The translations under genes were made by a program, and so were the position numbers. A stretch of 15,246 nucleotides of DNA from NCBI GenBank assembly GCA_902489225.1, contig CABTZA010000026.1:1-15246 (forward strand). The letters run 5' to 3'. This DNA is from an uncultured Collinsella sp. GTDB taxonomy: Bacteria; Actinomycetota; Coriobacteriia; Coriobacteriales; Coriobacteriaceae. The notes under the pieces were generated by a model that saw nothing but the letters and a program-made list of their open reading frames with translations, was not told the origin of the DNA and did no database searches. Below, in pieces: positions 1 through 5,358 of this stretch. The number at the start of each line of letters is the position of its first letter. Positions within the stretch are counted from its first letter, which is position 1.

Positions 1-548
1 GATTTGACCATCTTCATTGACTCAAGCAGCTTCGTAACGCCCTCGAGTGCGTAATACTCGCATTGGATCGGAATCAAAACGCTGTCTGCTGCGGTCAAAG
101 CGTTGATAGTAAGCAGGCCGAGCGAAGGAGGGCAGTCAATGAAAATAAAATCGAACTCGTCCTGAATCGGCTCAAGCAAATCTTTGAGACGGGTTTCACG
201 AGCAATTGCGCTTACGAGTTCAATTTCCGCGCCTGCAAGCTGAATTGTAGCCGGAATTACGAATACCTTTTTGCAATTTGTATCAAGAACAAGCGATTCT
301 GCCGGCACATCATTCAGCAATGCATCATAGATGCAGTGATCAAGGTCTTCTTTTTCAATTCCGAATCCACTGGTGCTGTTTCCCTGCGGATCAAAATCAA
401 CAATCAGTGTCTTACGACCCTGCTCACCCAGTGCTGCTGCAAGGTTTACAGCCGTCGTTGACTTACCGACGCCGCCTTTTTGATTGATGATTGCAATGAT
501 ACGCGTGTCTTTTGCGCTCTTAGAACGCTTAACGTCGCGAAATCCCAC
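1..548 (-). CDS. parA: ParA/Soj chromosome-partitioning ATPase (partial, C-terminus off window)
   Basis: The reverse complement encodes 182 codons of a ParA-family ATPase before the window ends. ParA binds DNA non-specifically in its ATP form and, with ParB bound at parS, moves newly copied origins apart. The deviant Walker A motif KGGVGKST lies near residues 25-32. It is followed by TLIVDFDPQGNSTSGFG (Walker A') and FDFIFIDCPPSLGLLTINAL (Walker B), all typical of chromosomal Soj/ParA. The start is GTG at 548, since an in-frame stop lies just upstream (567-569) and AGGAGG sits 4 nt before it. The same 4-nt spacing occurs at gyrB and gyrA in this window. It lies downstream of rsmG and the three parS sites, the usual rsmG-parA-parB order, so parB is expected just off the left edge. 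The gene is visibly richer in A+T codons than the gyrase genes. Identity is certain at family level. Confidence 0.96.
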   Translation of the reverse strand, partial: MGFRDVKRSKSAKDTRIIAIINQKGGVGKSTTAVNLAAALGEQGRKTLIVDFDPQGNSTSGFGIEKEDLDHCIYDALLNDVPAESLVLDTNCKKVFVIPATIQLAGAEIELVSAIARETRLKDLLEPIQDEFDFIFIDCPPSLGLLTINALTAADSVLIPIQCEYYALEGVTKLLESMKMVK

Positions 549-587
549 GGTCCCTCCTGGTGTGTATTAAAGCTGTCAAACGGAGGA

Positions 588-603
588 TGTTTCACGTGAA
601 ACA
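588..603. promoter_or_regulatory. parS: parS site 1 (ParB-binding centromere site)
   Basis: TGTTTCACGTGAAACA is a perfect 16-bp palindrome that fits the bacterial parS consensus TGTTNCACGTGAAACA. Flanking A587 and T604 extend it to 18 bp. It is one of three copies in the rsmG-parA gap and the closest to the parA start. Confidence 0.95.
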
Positions 604-626
604 TTCCGAATCGATAGCAACTGCTA

Positions 627-642
627 TGTTTCACGTGAAACA
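627..642. promoter_or_regulatory. parS: parS site 2
   Basis: This is a second perfect copy of TGTTTCACGTGAAACA, exactly 39 bp from site 1. Unlike sites 1 and 3 the palindrome does not extend beyond 16 bp. Confidence 0.95.
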
Positions 643-665
643 CTGCAAGCTGTTAGTAACCATTA

Positions 666-681
666 TGTTTCACGTGAAACA
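666..681. promoter_or_regulatory. parS: parS site 3
   Basis: This is a third perfect copy of TGTTTCACGTGAAACA, exactly 39 bp from site 2, and 18 bp long when A665 and T682 are included. It abuts the rsmG stop codon (683-685), so ParB bound here would sit at the end of rsmG. Confidence 0.95.
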
Positions 682-682
682 T

Positions 683-1420
683 CTAGGCAAGCGGATTCTT
701 CTTTGCCATGCCATTTGCACGAGGCAATGAAACGGATGCTGAATGACTCTTCTTAAGAACAATGAACTCCCTGTGACCCAAGCCTTCAGGCAAATCAATT
801 GCGTCATTCAGAAGCAAAGTGAAGCCGCAAATCTTAGCTGCTGACATGCCGGAAGCAAGCTCCTCATCCGAAGGATTGCCCTTGGTGATAACAAATAGCC
901 CTCCATCCTTCAGGTACGGAGCCGCATACTCAACAAGAATCGGTAGAGGGGCCAGTGCGCGGGCGGTTACAACGGAGAACTGCTTCTTATGGCTTCGAGC
1001 ATATTCTTCAAGACGATCATGAACCGCATGAGCATGTTTCAATCCAAGAGCATGGACAAAGGAATTAACCGCATCAACCTTCTTGCCAACAGAGTCAATA
1101 TAAGTAGCTTTACGATGCGTGGTTATGGTTAATGGAATACCAGGGAAGCCCGCACCTGTTCCCATATCGAGCAAAGCTCCCTCAGGAGCCTTATTGATAT
1201 AGGGGAGCAAAACAAGTGAGTCGAGGATATGAAGTACGGCAGCATCTTCTACGTTAAGAATACGGGTGAGATTGGTTGTCTTATTTGTTTCTAGAACCAA
1301 ATCCAAATGCTGGATACATTTCCTCAGCTCAATATCAGTTACGCTCAAGGAATATTCTTTGCAATAGGAAGTTAGGCGACTCAACATCTCGTCAGCCTGC
1401 TGATCGGTAAGTACAAACAA
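683..1420 (-). CDS. rsmG: 16S rRNA (guanine-N7) methyltransferase RsmG (GidB)
   Basis: The protein is a 245-aa class I SAM-dependent methyltransferase that methylates N7 of the 16S rRNA guanine equivalent to E. coli G527. The SAM-binding loop LLDMGTGAGFPGIPL is typical of RsmG. NKTTNLTRI, upstream of it, and VTARALAPLPILVEY, downstream, are also family motifs. I choose the TTG at 1420 (MFVLTDQQADEML...) because AAAGGAG lies 6 nt upstream. A longer reading from a TTG at 1468 would begin inside the T-run of the terminator at 1467-1495 and is unlikely. A terminator directly upstream suggests rsmG and parA are transcribed separately from the rpmH-jag cluster or depend on read-through. The closeness to parS and parA is conserved in many bacteria. 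Codon use is more A+T-rich than in the genes further right. Confidence 0.93.
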   Translation of the reverse strand: MFVLTDQQADEMLSRLTSYCKEYSLSVTDIELRKCIQHLDLVLETNKTTNLTRILNVEDAAVLHILDSLVLLPYINKAPEGALLDMGTGAGFPGIPLTITTHRKATYIDSVGKKVDAVNSFVHALGLKHAHAVHDRLEEYARSHKKQFSVVTARALAPLPILVEYAAPYLKDGGLFVITKGNPSDEELASGMSAAKICGFTLLLNDAIDLPEGLGHREFIVLKKSHSASVSLPRANGMAKKNPLA

Positions 1421-1466
1421 CAGAAGCTCCTTTCTGACAAAAATCAGCGTATCGAGAACTTTTGAC

Positions 1467-1495
1467 AAAAAAAAGGGACGTGGAAACCACGTCCC
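1467..1495 (-). terminator. Rho-independent terminator after jag
   Basis: Read on the minus strand, a perfect 9-bp stem GGGACGTGG / CCACGTCCC with a TTT loop is followed by eight T residues. It ends the rpmH-rnpA-yidD-yidC-jag transcript. It points only to the minus strand, because the plus-strand side has no T-run after the hairpin. Confidence 0.92.
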
Positions 1496-1516
1496 CCTAG
1501 CATAAGCTCGAGTAGA

Positions 1517-2086
1517 TTATCGAGCAACAATCACCACATGGCGATCAGGGTCAGAACCCTCAGAATGAGTATCGACTGCATCGTTGCCACGAAGTGCAAT
1601 GTGAACCAGTCGGCGCTCGTAGGCATTCATGGGCGGAAGCGAAACACTCTTATGAGTGCGGATGGCACGCTCGGCAGCAGACTGAGCCATGGAGGCGACC
1701 TTATCCTGACGGCGACTCTTGTATCCCTCGACGTCCACTACAACCGGATACCTAAAGCCAAGCTTGCGGCTCACCAGCAAAGAGAACATAACCTGAAGAG
1801 CATCAAGAGTGCGACCATGACGGCCAATGAGAACAGCAAGGTCGGGAGCCGTTACATCCAAAATCAGCTCACCCTCGTCGCCCTCATACTCATCGATAGG
1901 AGAGTTGGCGGCATCGAAGTGCGAAAGGATGGAACGCAGGATGGAAATCGCAACATCGGCAATGGTGTCGAGCTCCTCATCGGTCAGCTCTTCACCAGCC
2001 TTGTAGCGCTGTGCAATCTCGGGATAATCGCCCGCGACCTGCGGGGCAACCTCCTCAAGCATATCCTCGATGATCTCTTCAGACAT
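1517..2086 (-). CDS. jag: Jag/KhpB RNA-binding protein (KH + R3H domains)
   Basis: The 189-aa product is a SpoIIIJ-associated (Jag/KhpB) protein, which binds RNA and in Gram-positive bacteria acts with KhpA in control of growth and cell shape. A KH type-2 domain has the loop LIGRHGRTLDALQ (GRHG near residues 88-91). A C-terminal R3H domain starts near residue 153, MNAYERRLVHIAL, with its RxxxH motif at about R158 and H162. The N-terminal Jag_N domain of B. subtilis Jag is not recognisable. About 60 acidic residues (EEIIEDMLEEVAPQ..., EELTDEELDTIAD) stand in its place. I use the ATG at 2086, which has GGAG 6 nt upstream, rather than a TTG four codons earlier that overlaps this ribosome-binding site. 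The gene follows yidC with a 44-bp gap, the usual partner order, and is last before the terminator. Confidence 0.93.
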   Translation of the reverse strand: MSEEIIEDMLEEVAPQVAGDYPEIAQRYKAGEELTDEELDTIADVAISILRSILSHFDAANSPIDEYEGDEGELILDVTAPDLAVLIGRHGRTLDALQVMFSLLVSRKLGFRYPVVVDVEGYKSRRQDKVASMAQSAAERAIRTHKSVSLPPMNAYERRLVHIALRGNDAVDTHSEGSDPDRHVVIVAR

Positions 2087-2130
2087 AACGTACTCCAAAA
2101 GTTAGGTACCTAAATAAGATTGATATCCCA

Positions 2131-2901
2131 CTACTTCTTCTTGTGCGGGCGCGGCTTCTTCTCGCGACGAGTGACCTCAACCTGCAGCGGAGCGTTCTTA
2201 AGACGCTCCTCCTCATCGGCCTTCGCCTTGTCGATGACCTTCTGCGTCACAAAAATCTGCTGGATAACCTGCCAAGCAGACGAGACGTCGTAGTACAGCA
2301 GAACACCAACGGGAAGGCTCCAGCCCATCCAAAGCATCATGACCGTCATGACAACGGCCATCATACGCATGCTCTGAGCCTGCTGGCCGGTCTGGTTGCG
2401 CGACATATAGAGCTGCGGAATCAGGGTCAGGACGGCAAACAGGATCAGGCAAACCAGCGCAGGCAGTGCAACCATAAAGCCATCGGCAAAGGAAGCGCTC
2501 GGCGTGGTGGTCAGGTCGGGCAGGATGTTGAAGAACGAGAACGTGCCGTTGTTAAAGTACTGCGGCAGGTTGCGCAGCAATGTAAACAGGGCGAACAGGA
2601 TAGGCATCTGAATCAGCAGCGGCAGACAGCCAGCCATGGGGTTGAACTTGTTCTCGCTGTAGAACTTCTGCATCTCCTCGGCCTGACGCTGGGGATCGTC
2701 GGCATAGCGCTCCTGGATCTCGAGCATCTTGGGCTGCAGCACCTGCATGCGAGCCGTCGACTTGGTCGACTTGAGCATAAGCGGCGTCAGCAGCAGACGG
2801 ATGATGACCACCAGGATGATGATGGACAGGCCCCAGTCGACCGCAAAGGTCTGGATGAGCTTGAGCAGCTCGAAAAGGATGTTAACGATCCAATCCCACA
2901 T
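2131..2901 (-). CDS. yidC: YidC/Oxa1-family membrane protein insertase
   Basis: The 256-aa protein inserts and folds membrane proteins, alone or with SecYEG. It is the short Gram-positive type: five or so hydrophobic segments and no large external domain. The first core helix (about residues 24-40) carries the conserved arginine in VVIIRLLLTPL (R35), which lies in the hydrophilic groove. A cytoplasmic coiled hairpin follows (MQVLQPKMLEIQERYADDPQRQAEE), then NPMAGCLPLLIQMPILFALF, a family signature. The C-terminus is strongly basic (TRREKKPRPHKKK), as expected for ribosome contact. There is no lipobox cysteine at the N-terminus, unlike B. subtilis SpoIIIJ. GGAGG lies 9 nt before the ATG. Its neighbours yidD and jag are the usual partners in the rpmH cluster. 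Confidence 0.96.
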   Translation of the reverse strand: MWDWIVNILFELLKLIQTFAVDWGLSIIILVVIIRLLLTPLMLKSTKSTARMQVLQPKMLEIQERYADDPQRQAEEMQKFYSENKFNPMAGCLPLLIQMPILFALFTLLRNLPQYFNNGTFSFFNILPDLTTTPSASFADGFMVALPALVCLILFAVLTLIPQLYMSRNQTGQQAQSMRMMAVVMTVMMLWMGWSLPVGVLLYYDVSSAWQVIQQIFVTQKVIDKAKADEEERLKNAPLQVEVTRREKKPRPHKKK

Positions 2902-2930
2902 GTAAGTTTTCCTCCGATAGCGAGTGCCCG

Positions 2931-3155
2931 CTAGGGCACAGGGTCATAACCGCCGACGTGCAGGGGATTGCAGCGAGCGATGCGCCTCACAGCAAGCCAG
3001 CAGCCTCTCAAAACACCGTGCTTCTCAATCGCCTGGATGGCGTATTGCGAGCACGTTGGGTAATAAATGCAGGCGTCAGGCAATAAGGGCGAAATAACCT
3101 GTTGATATATGCGAATAGGAGCGATGGCAACACGTCGCAAAACGTGATTGCTCAT
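2931..3155 (-). CDS. yidD: Membrane protein insertion efficiency factor YidD
   Basis: This is a 74-aa member of the YidD family, a small membrane-associated protein that helps YidC insert proteins. The signature CIYYPTCSQYAIQAIEKHG (about residues 29-47) and the terminal RRIARCNPLHVGGYDPVP are both present, including three conserved cysteines. The ATG overlaps the rnpA stop codon by 4 bp (ATGA), so translation is probably coupled. yidC follows after 29 bp. Length is normal for the family. Confidence 0.97.
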   Translation of the reverse strand: MSNHVLRRVAIAPIRIYQQVISPLLPDACIYYPTCSQYAIQAIEKHGVLRGCWLAVRRIARCNPLHVGGYDPVP

Positions 3156-3490
3156 CGCTCCTCCCCGGCAACGCCGGCGCGCTTCATAAGCGAACGCAAC
3201 GCCTTGTCCATCTCCTGCGGCGAGGAAACCCTCGTCTTGGGAGTTGCAAACAAGATGATGTCATAACCCGCAACGGGAAATCCGCAGCTGCGGGCGGCCT
3301 CGCGCATCACACGCTTAGATCGGTTGCGCACGACGGCACAACCGAGTCGCTTAGCACCAACGAAGGCGACCCTTCCGGAGTCGCCTTCGCCAACCGATTC
3401 ACATATGGTCATTCGAATCAGAGGGTGATTGAAACGACGCCCCTGACTGAACACATGCTCGAAATCTTGCCGAGACTTAATAGTCTTCAT
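3152..3490 (-). CDS. rnpA: Ribonuclease P protein component
   Basis: The 112-aa basic protein is the protein subunit of RNase P. It binds the M1 RNA and improves cleavage of the 5' leader of tRNA precursors. The RNR signature is clear: AKRLGCAVVRNRSKRVMREAA near residues 46-66, with RNR at 55-57. The N-terminal SRQDFEHVFSQGRRF matches the family's opening motif. The ATG lies 20 bp after the rpmH stop. I see no convincing Shine-Dalgarno sequence before it, so coupling to rpmH translation is likely. The stop overlaps the yidD start. Confidence 0.97.
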   Translation of the reverse strand: MKTIKSRQDFEHVFSQGRRFNHPLIRMTICESVGEGDSGRVAFVGAKRLGCAVVRNRSKRVMREAARSCGFPVAGYDIILFATPKTRVSSPQEMDKALRSLMKRAGVAGEER

Positions 3491-3510
3491 GCGAGATGTG
3501 TGTATCGCTG

Positions 3511-3645
3511 CTAGACAGTGAGACGCTTGCGGCCCTTGGCGCGACGACGGGCGAGCACGGCACGACCACCCTTAGTGGCCATACGGGCACGGAAGCCATG
3601 GGTCTTGGCACGCTTACGCTTATTAGGCTGATACGTACGCTTCAT
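3511..3645 (-). CDS. rpmH: 50S ribosomal protein L34
   Basis: The 44-aa protein MKRTYQPNKRKRAKTHGFRA... ending RRRAKGRKRLTV is L34, a small basic 50S protein that is extremely conserved. The ATG at 3645 has GGAGG 8 nt upstream. A longer in-frame reading from 3705 would add 20 residues not found in L34 and would swallow this ribosome-binding site. It is the first gene of the minus-strand cluster. The promoter lies about 75 bp upstream at 3718-3747. The position next to the origin is the usual one for rpmH. Confidence 0.98.
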   Translation of the reverse strand: MKRTYQPNKRKRAKTHGFRARMATKGGRAVLARRRAKGRKRLTV

Positions 3646-3673
3646 CTTAAGTTCCTCCTGCTGCATTTCGAGT

Positions 3674-3691
3674 GTCCGCGGGGACGCGGAC
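3674..3691 (-). other. Hairpin in the rpmH 5' leader
   Basis: A perfect 7-bp stem, GTCCGCG / CGCGGAC with a 4-nt loop, lies in the leader between the promoter and the ribosome-binding site. It can be extended by a G-T and a G-C pair. No T-run follows, so it is not a terminator. It could affect leader stability or control rpmH, but no known regulatory family is recognised. Confidence 0.5.
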
Positions 3692-3717
3692 GCAGATATA
3701 GACACGTGAACTTGAAG

Positions 3718-3747
3718 ATTGTAGGGAAATCAATGTTCAAATGTCAA
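3718..3747 (-). promoter_or_regulatory. Housekeeping-type promoter of rpmH cluster
   Basis: On the minus strand a perfect -35 TTGACA (3747-3742) is followed after 18 bp by TACAAT (3723-3718), a 5 of 6 match to the -10 consensus. Transcription would start near 3711 and give a leader of about 65 nt before rpmH. This is the best sigma-70-type promoter in the window. Confidence 0.85.
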
Positions 3748-3760
3748 GAAATCAAAGGTA

Positions 3761-3827
3761 AAAGGTTGCACAGTTCACACGGTTCCCCCATAAGCACAAC
3801 CGAAATTTGCGCCTCATGGCAACCTTT
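3761..3827. repeat. Nested inverted repeat in oriC block 1
   Basis: AAAGGTTGC (3761-3769) and GCAACCTTT (3819-3827) are perfect 9-bp inverted copies. Inside them CGGTT (3780-3784) faces AACCG (3798-3802). The arrangement could be a paired binding site for a dimeric regulator or a weak cruciform. There is no T-run, so it is not a terminator. Confidence 0.55.
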
Positions 3828-3990
3828 CACGATATTTCATCGAGTTTTCAACAGGTCATGTTGGCAATGTTGAGAACTTTTCACCCGTTTTCCAAAGTTT
3901 TCAACAAGTTTTGAAAAGTTGTCGAAAGATGAGAAACGTTGCACGGTGAGCTACTATTTGTTCGAAACCTTTTGAAAGATTGCGAGCGGC

Positions 3991-5343
3991 ATGTCTGACG
4001 ACTTTTACACCATGGTCGATTCCGGAGACCCGGCACCCGACAACGAGCACATCACCGGCGTGCGCGAAGAGCGTGCGGAAGGCGAGCAGACGACCACGCA
4101 GGCGCCAAAAGCCATGTACGCCGCGCGCATCGCCGTCTATGACGACATGCTGTCGACACCGCGGGTGATCGTCATTGATCCGCAAGATGTCCGCACGTAT
4201 TTGGAAGAGACGACCAACACCGTCTACCAGTGCATGAAAGAACAAGGTGGCCATATCTCGCTCATGGTCATCCGCGAGATTGTCGAAAACTTTATCCACG
4301 CACACTTTGCCGAGCCCATCATCTCGATTCTGGACGGCGGAGACACCATCCGCTTTGCTGACCAAGGACCCGGCATCGACGACAAGGAACGTGCTTTCGA
4401 CTTTGGCGTTACCAGCGCAAACAGCAAGATGAAGCGCTATATCCGTGGAACCGGAGCAGGGTTTCCCATGGTGCAGGAGTATTTGGAAAACGCCGGCGGT
4501 GCCGTATCCATCGAGGACAACATGGGCAACGGCACCGTGGTTACGGTAAGCCTGAACCCTAAACGCGTGCAGGAAATCGAGCGTGCCGGCGGACGCGGCG
4601 CTGCCGTGCGGCCCGAGACGGAACAGCCCACATATCCCCTGCCGGGAGCTTTTGCGCAGCAGCCCATGGCAGCGCAGCAGATGCAGCCCCCTGTGGGACA
4701 GATGCAGCAGCCCGGAATGCTACCTACACAAGAACCCCGGGCGGCATCGATGTCGATGCCGACAAACACGCCAGAGACCATGCCGCTGGCGGATCAGGAT
4801 GCAGCAGCAATGCAGCAGGCGACGGGGGCGCCGGGTGGCCAGCAAATGGGCTATCAGCCGTACCAACAGGGATATCCATATCAGCAGATGCCGCCACTGG
4901 GGTATGGCCAGCAGTTCCCGCAGCAGTACCAGCAGGGATATCAGCAGCCGTACCAGCAGATGCCGCAGCAGCAGTACAACCCCTGGGCCCAGCAGACGCC
5001 TCCGCAGCCTTACCAACAGTGGCCTCAAAGTTTTCAACAGCAAATGCCGCCGACGCAGAGTTCTCAACAACCAGCAGCTCAAATGATGTATCCTAATGCA
5101 GTAAATCAGTATGCACAGCCACAACCGGACGTGTTCGTAAGCGATCGCGGCAACGCCGCGCTGGGCTATCTGGCGCAAAATCAAGCGTGCGGTGCAACCG
5201 ATCTGGCGAGGACGTTTGGAAACTCGGCCCCCACTTGGTCACGCACGCTCAATGACTTGGCGCAGGCCGGCTTGGTCATCAAGCATGGCCAGAAATACCA
5301 TCTGACCGAACTCGGCGCCGCTCGCGTGCGAGCTCAGAGCTAA
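3991..5343 (+). CDS. GHKL ATPase - Q/P-rich linker - winged-helix protein upstream of dnaA (unnamed)
   Basis: I do not recognise a named family for this 450-aa protein. Residues about 80-190 form a GHKL (HATPase_c) ATP-binding fold. Its N box is REIVENFIHAHF (E96, N100), its G1 box DQGPGI (124-129) and its G2 box GTGAGF (153-158), with NGTVVTVSL closing the sheet. There is no HisKA domain or phospho-acceptor histidine box, so it is not a standard sensor kinase. A closer analogy would be SpoIIAB-like anti-sigma kinases. Residues about 205-380 are a low-complexity stretch of Gln, Pro, Tyr and Met (QQYQQGYQQPYQQMPQQQYN) resembling prion-like sequences. Residues about 381-447 look like a winged helix: ATDLARTFGNSAPTWSRTL as the HTH and LVIKHGQKYHLTELG as the wing. 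The stop lies 15 bp before the dnaA start, so the two are probably co-transcribed. No clear Shine-Dalgarno precedes the ATG at 3991. ATGs at 4012 and 4114 are alternatives that keep the ATPase domain intact. Confidence 0.85.
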   Translation: MSDDFYTMVDSGDPAPDNEHITGVREERAEGEQTTTQAPKAMYAARIAVYDDMLSTPRVIVIDPQDVRTYLEETTNTVYQCMKEQGGHISLMVIREIVENFIHAHFAEPIISILDGGDTIRFADQGPGIDDKERAFDFGVTSANSKMKRYIRGTGAGFPMVQEYLENAGGAVSIEDNMGNGTVVTVSLNPKRVQEIERAGGRGAAVRPETEQPTYPLPGAFAQQPMAAQQMQPPVGQMQQPGMLPTQEPRAASMSMPTNTPETMPLADQDAAAMQQATGAPGGQQMGYQPYQQGYPYQQMPPLGYGQQFPQQYQQGYQQPYQQMPQQQYNPWAQQTPPQPYQQWPQSFQQQMPPTQSSQQPAAQMMYPNAVNQYAQPQPDVFVSDRGNAALGYLAQNQACGATDLARTFGNSAPTWSRTLNDLAQAGLVIKHGQKYHLTELGAARVRAQS

Positions 5344-5358
5344 AGAACGGGAGAGACA

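Larger units (their letters stand above)
3646..3990. other. oriC: oriC block 1: rpmH / ATPase-gene intergenic region with DnaA-box candidates
   Basis: This 345-bp gap is A+T-rich compared with the genes on its right and separates the divergent gene sets. It holds the rpmH promoter and leader. Further right lies a cluster of 9-mers: TTTTCAACA at 3845-3853 and 3898-3906 on the plus strand, and TGTTGGCAA and TGTTGAGAA back to back at 3859-3876 (minus-strand TTGCCAACA and TTCTCAACA). They differ from the E. coli box TTATCCACA mainly at positions 3 and 6. The same 9-mer recurs after dnaA (7099-7107). A plus-strand promoter for the ATPase-dnaA operon must lie here. TACTAT at 3952-3957 is a possible -10, but I see no good -35. 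Location between rpmH and dnaA is a standard bacterial origin position. Confidence 0.75.

Noticed and set aside
574..579. TTGACA on the minus strand before parA as a promoter -35
   Set aside because: A -10 at the correct distance would fall on the parA ribosome-binding site, and no TATAAT-like sequence is there.
446..643. A small minus-strand frame with repeated MFHVKH
   Set aside because: The repeats come from translating the parS palindromes, and the frame overlaps the start of parA.
587..682. A short CRISPR-like or tandem-repeat array
   Set aside because: The repeats are 16-18 bp perfect parS palindromes next to parA; no cas genes are present and the spacers are only 23 bp.
1421..1468. 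A longer rsmG starting at TTG 1468
   Set aside because: That start lies in the T-run of the terminator, has no ribosome-binding site, and would include the AAAGGAG that serves the TTG at 1420.
3646..3705. A 20-residue N-terminal extension of L34
   Set aside because: L34 is about 44-47 residues and starts MKRTYQP. The extension would contain the GGAGG ribosome-binding site and the leader hairpin.
3701..3711. A further parS-like half site (ACACGTGAAC) in the rpmH leader
   Set aside because: Only one arm resembles parS. The other arm does not match, so it is probably chance.
4720..5184. A Leu/Arg-rich minus-strand frame opposite the Q-rich linker
   Set aside because: It is the reverse reading of CAG/CAA repeats and has no independent support.
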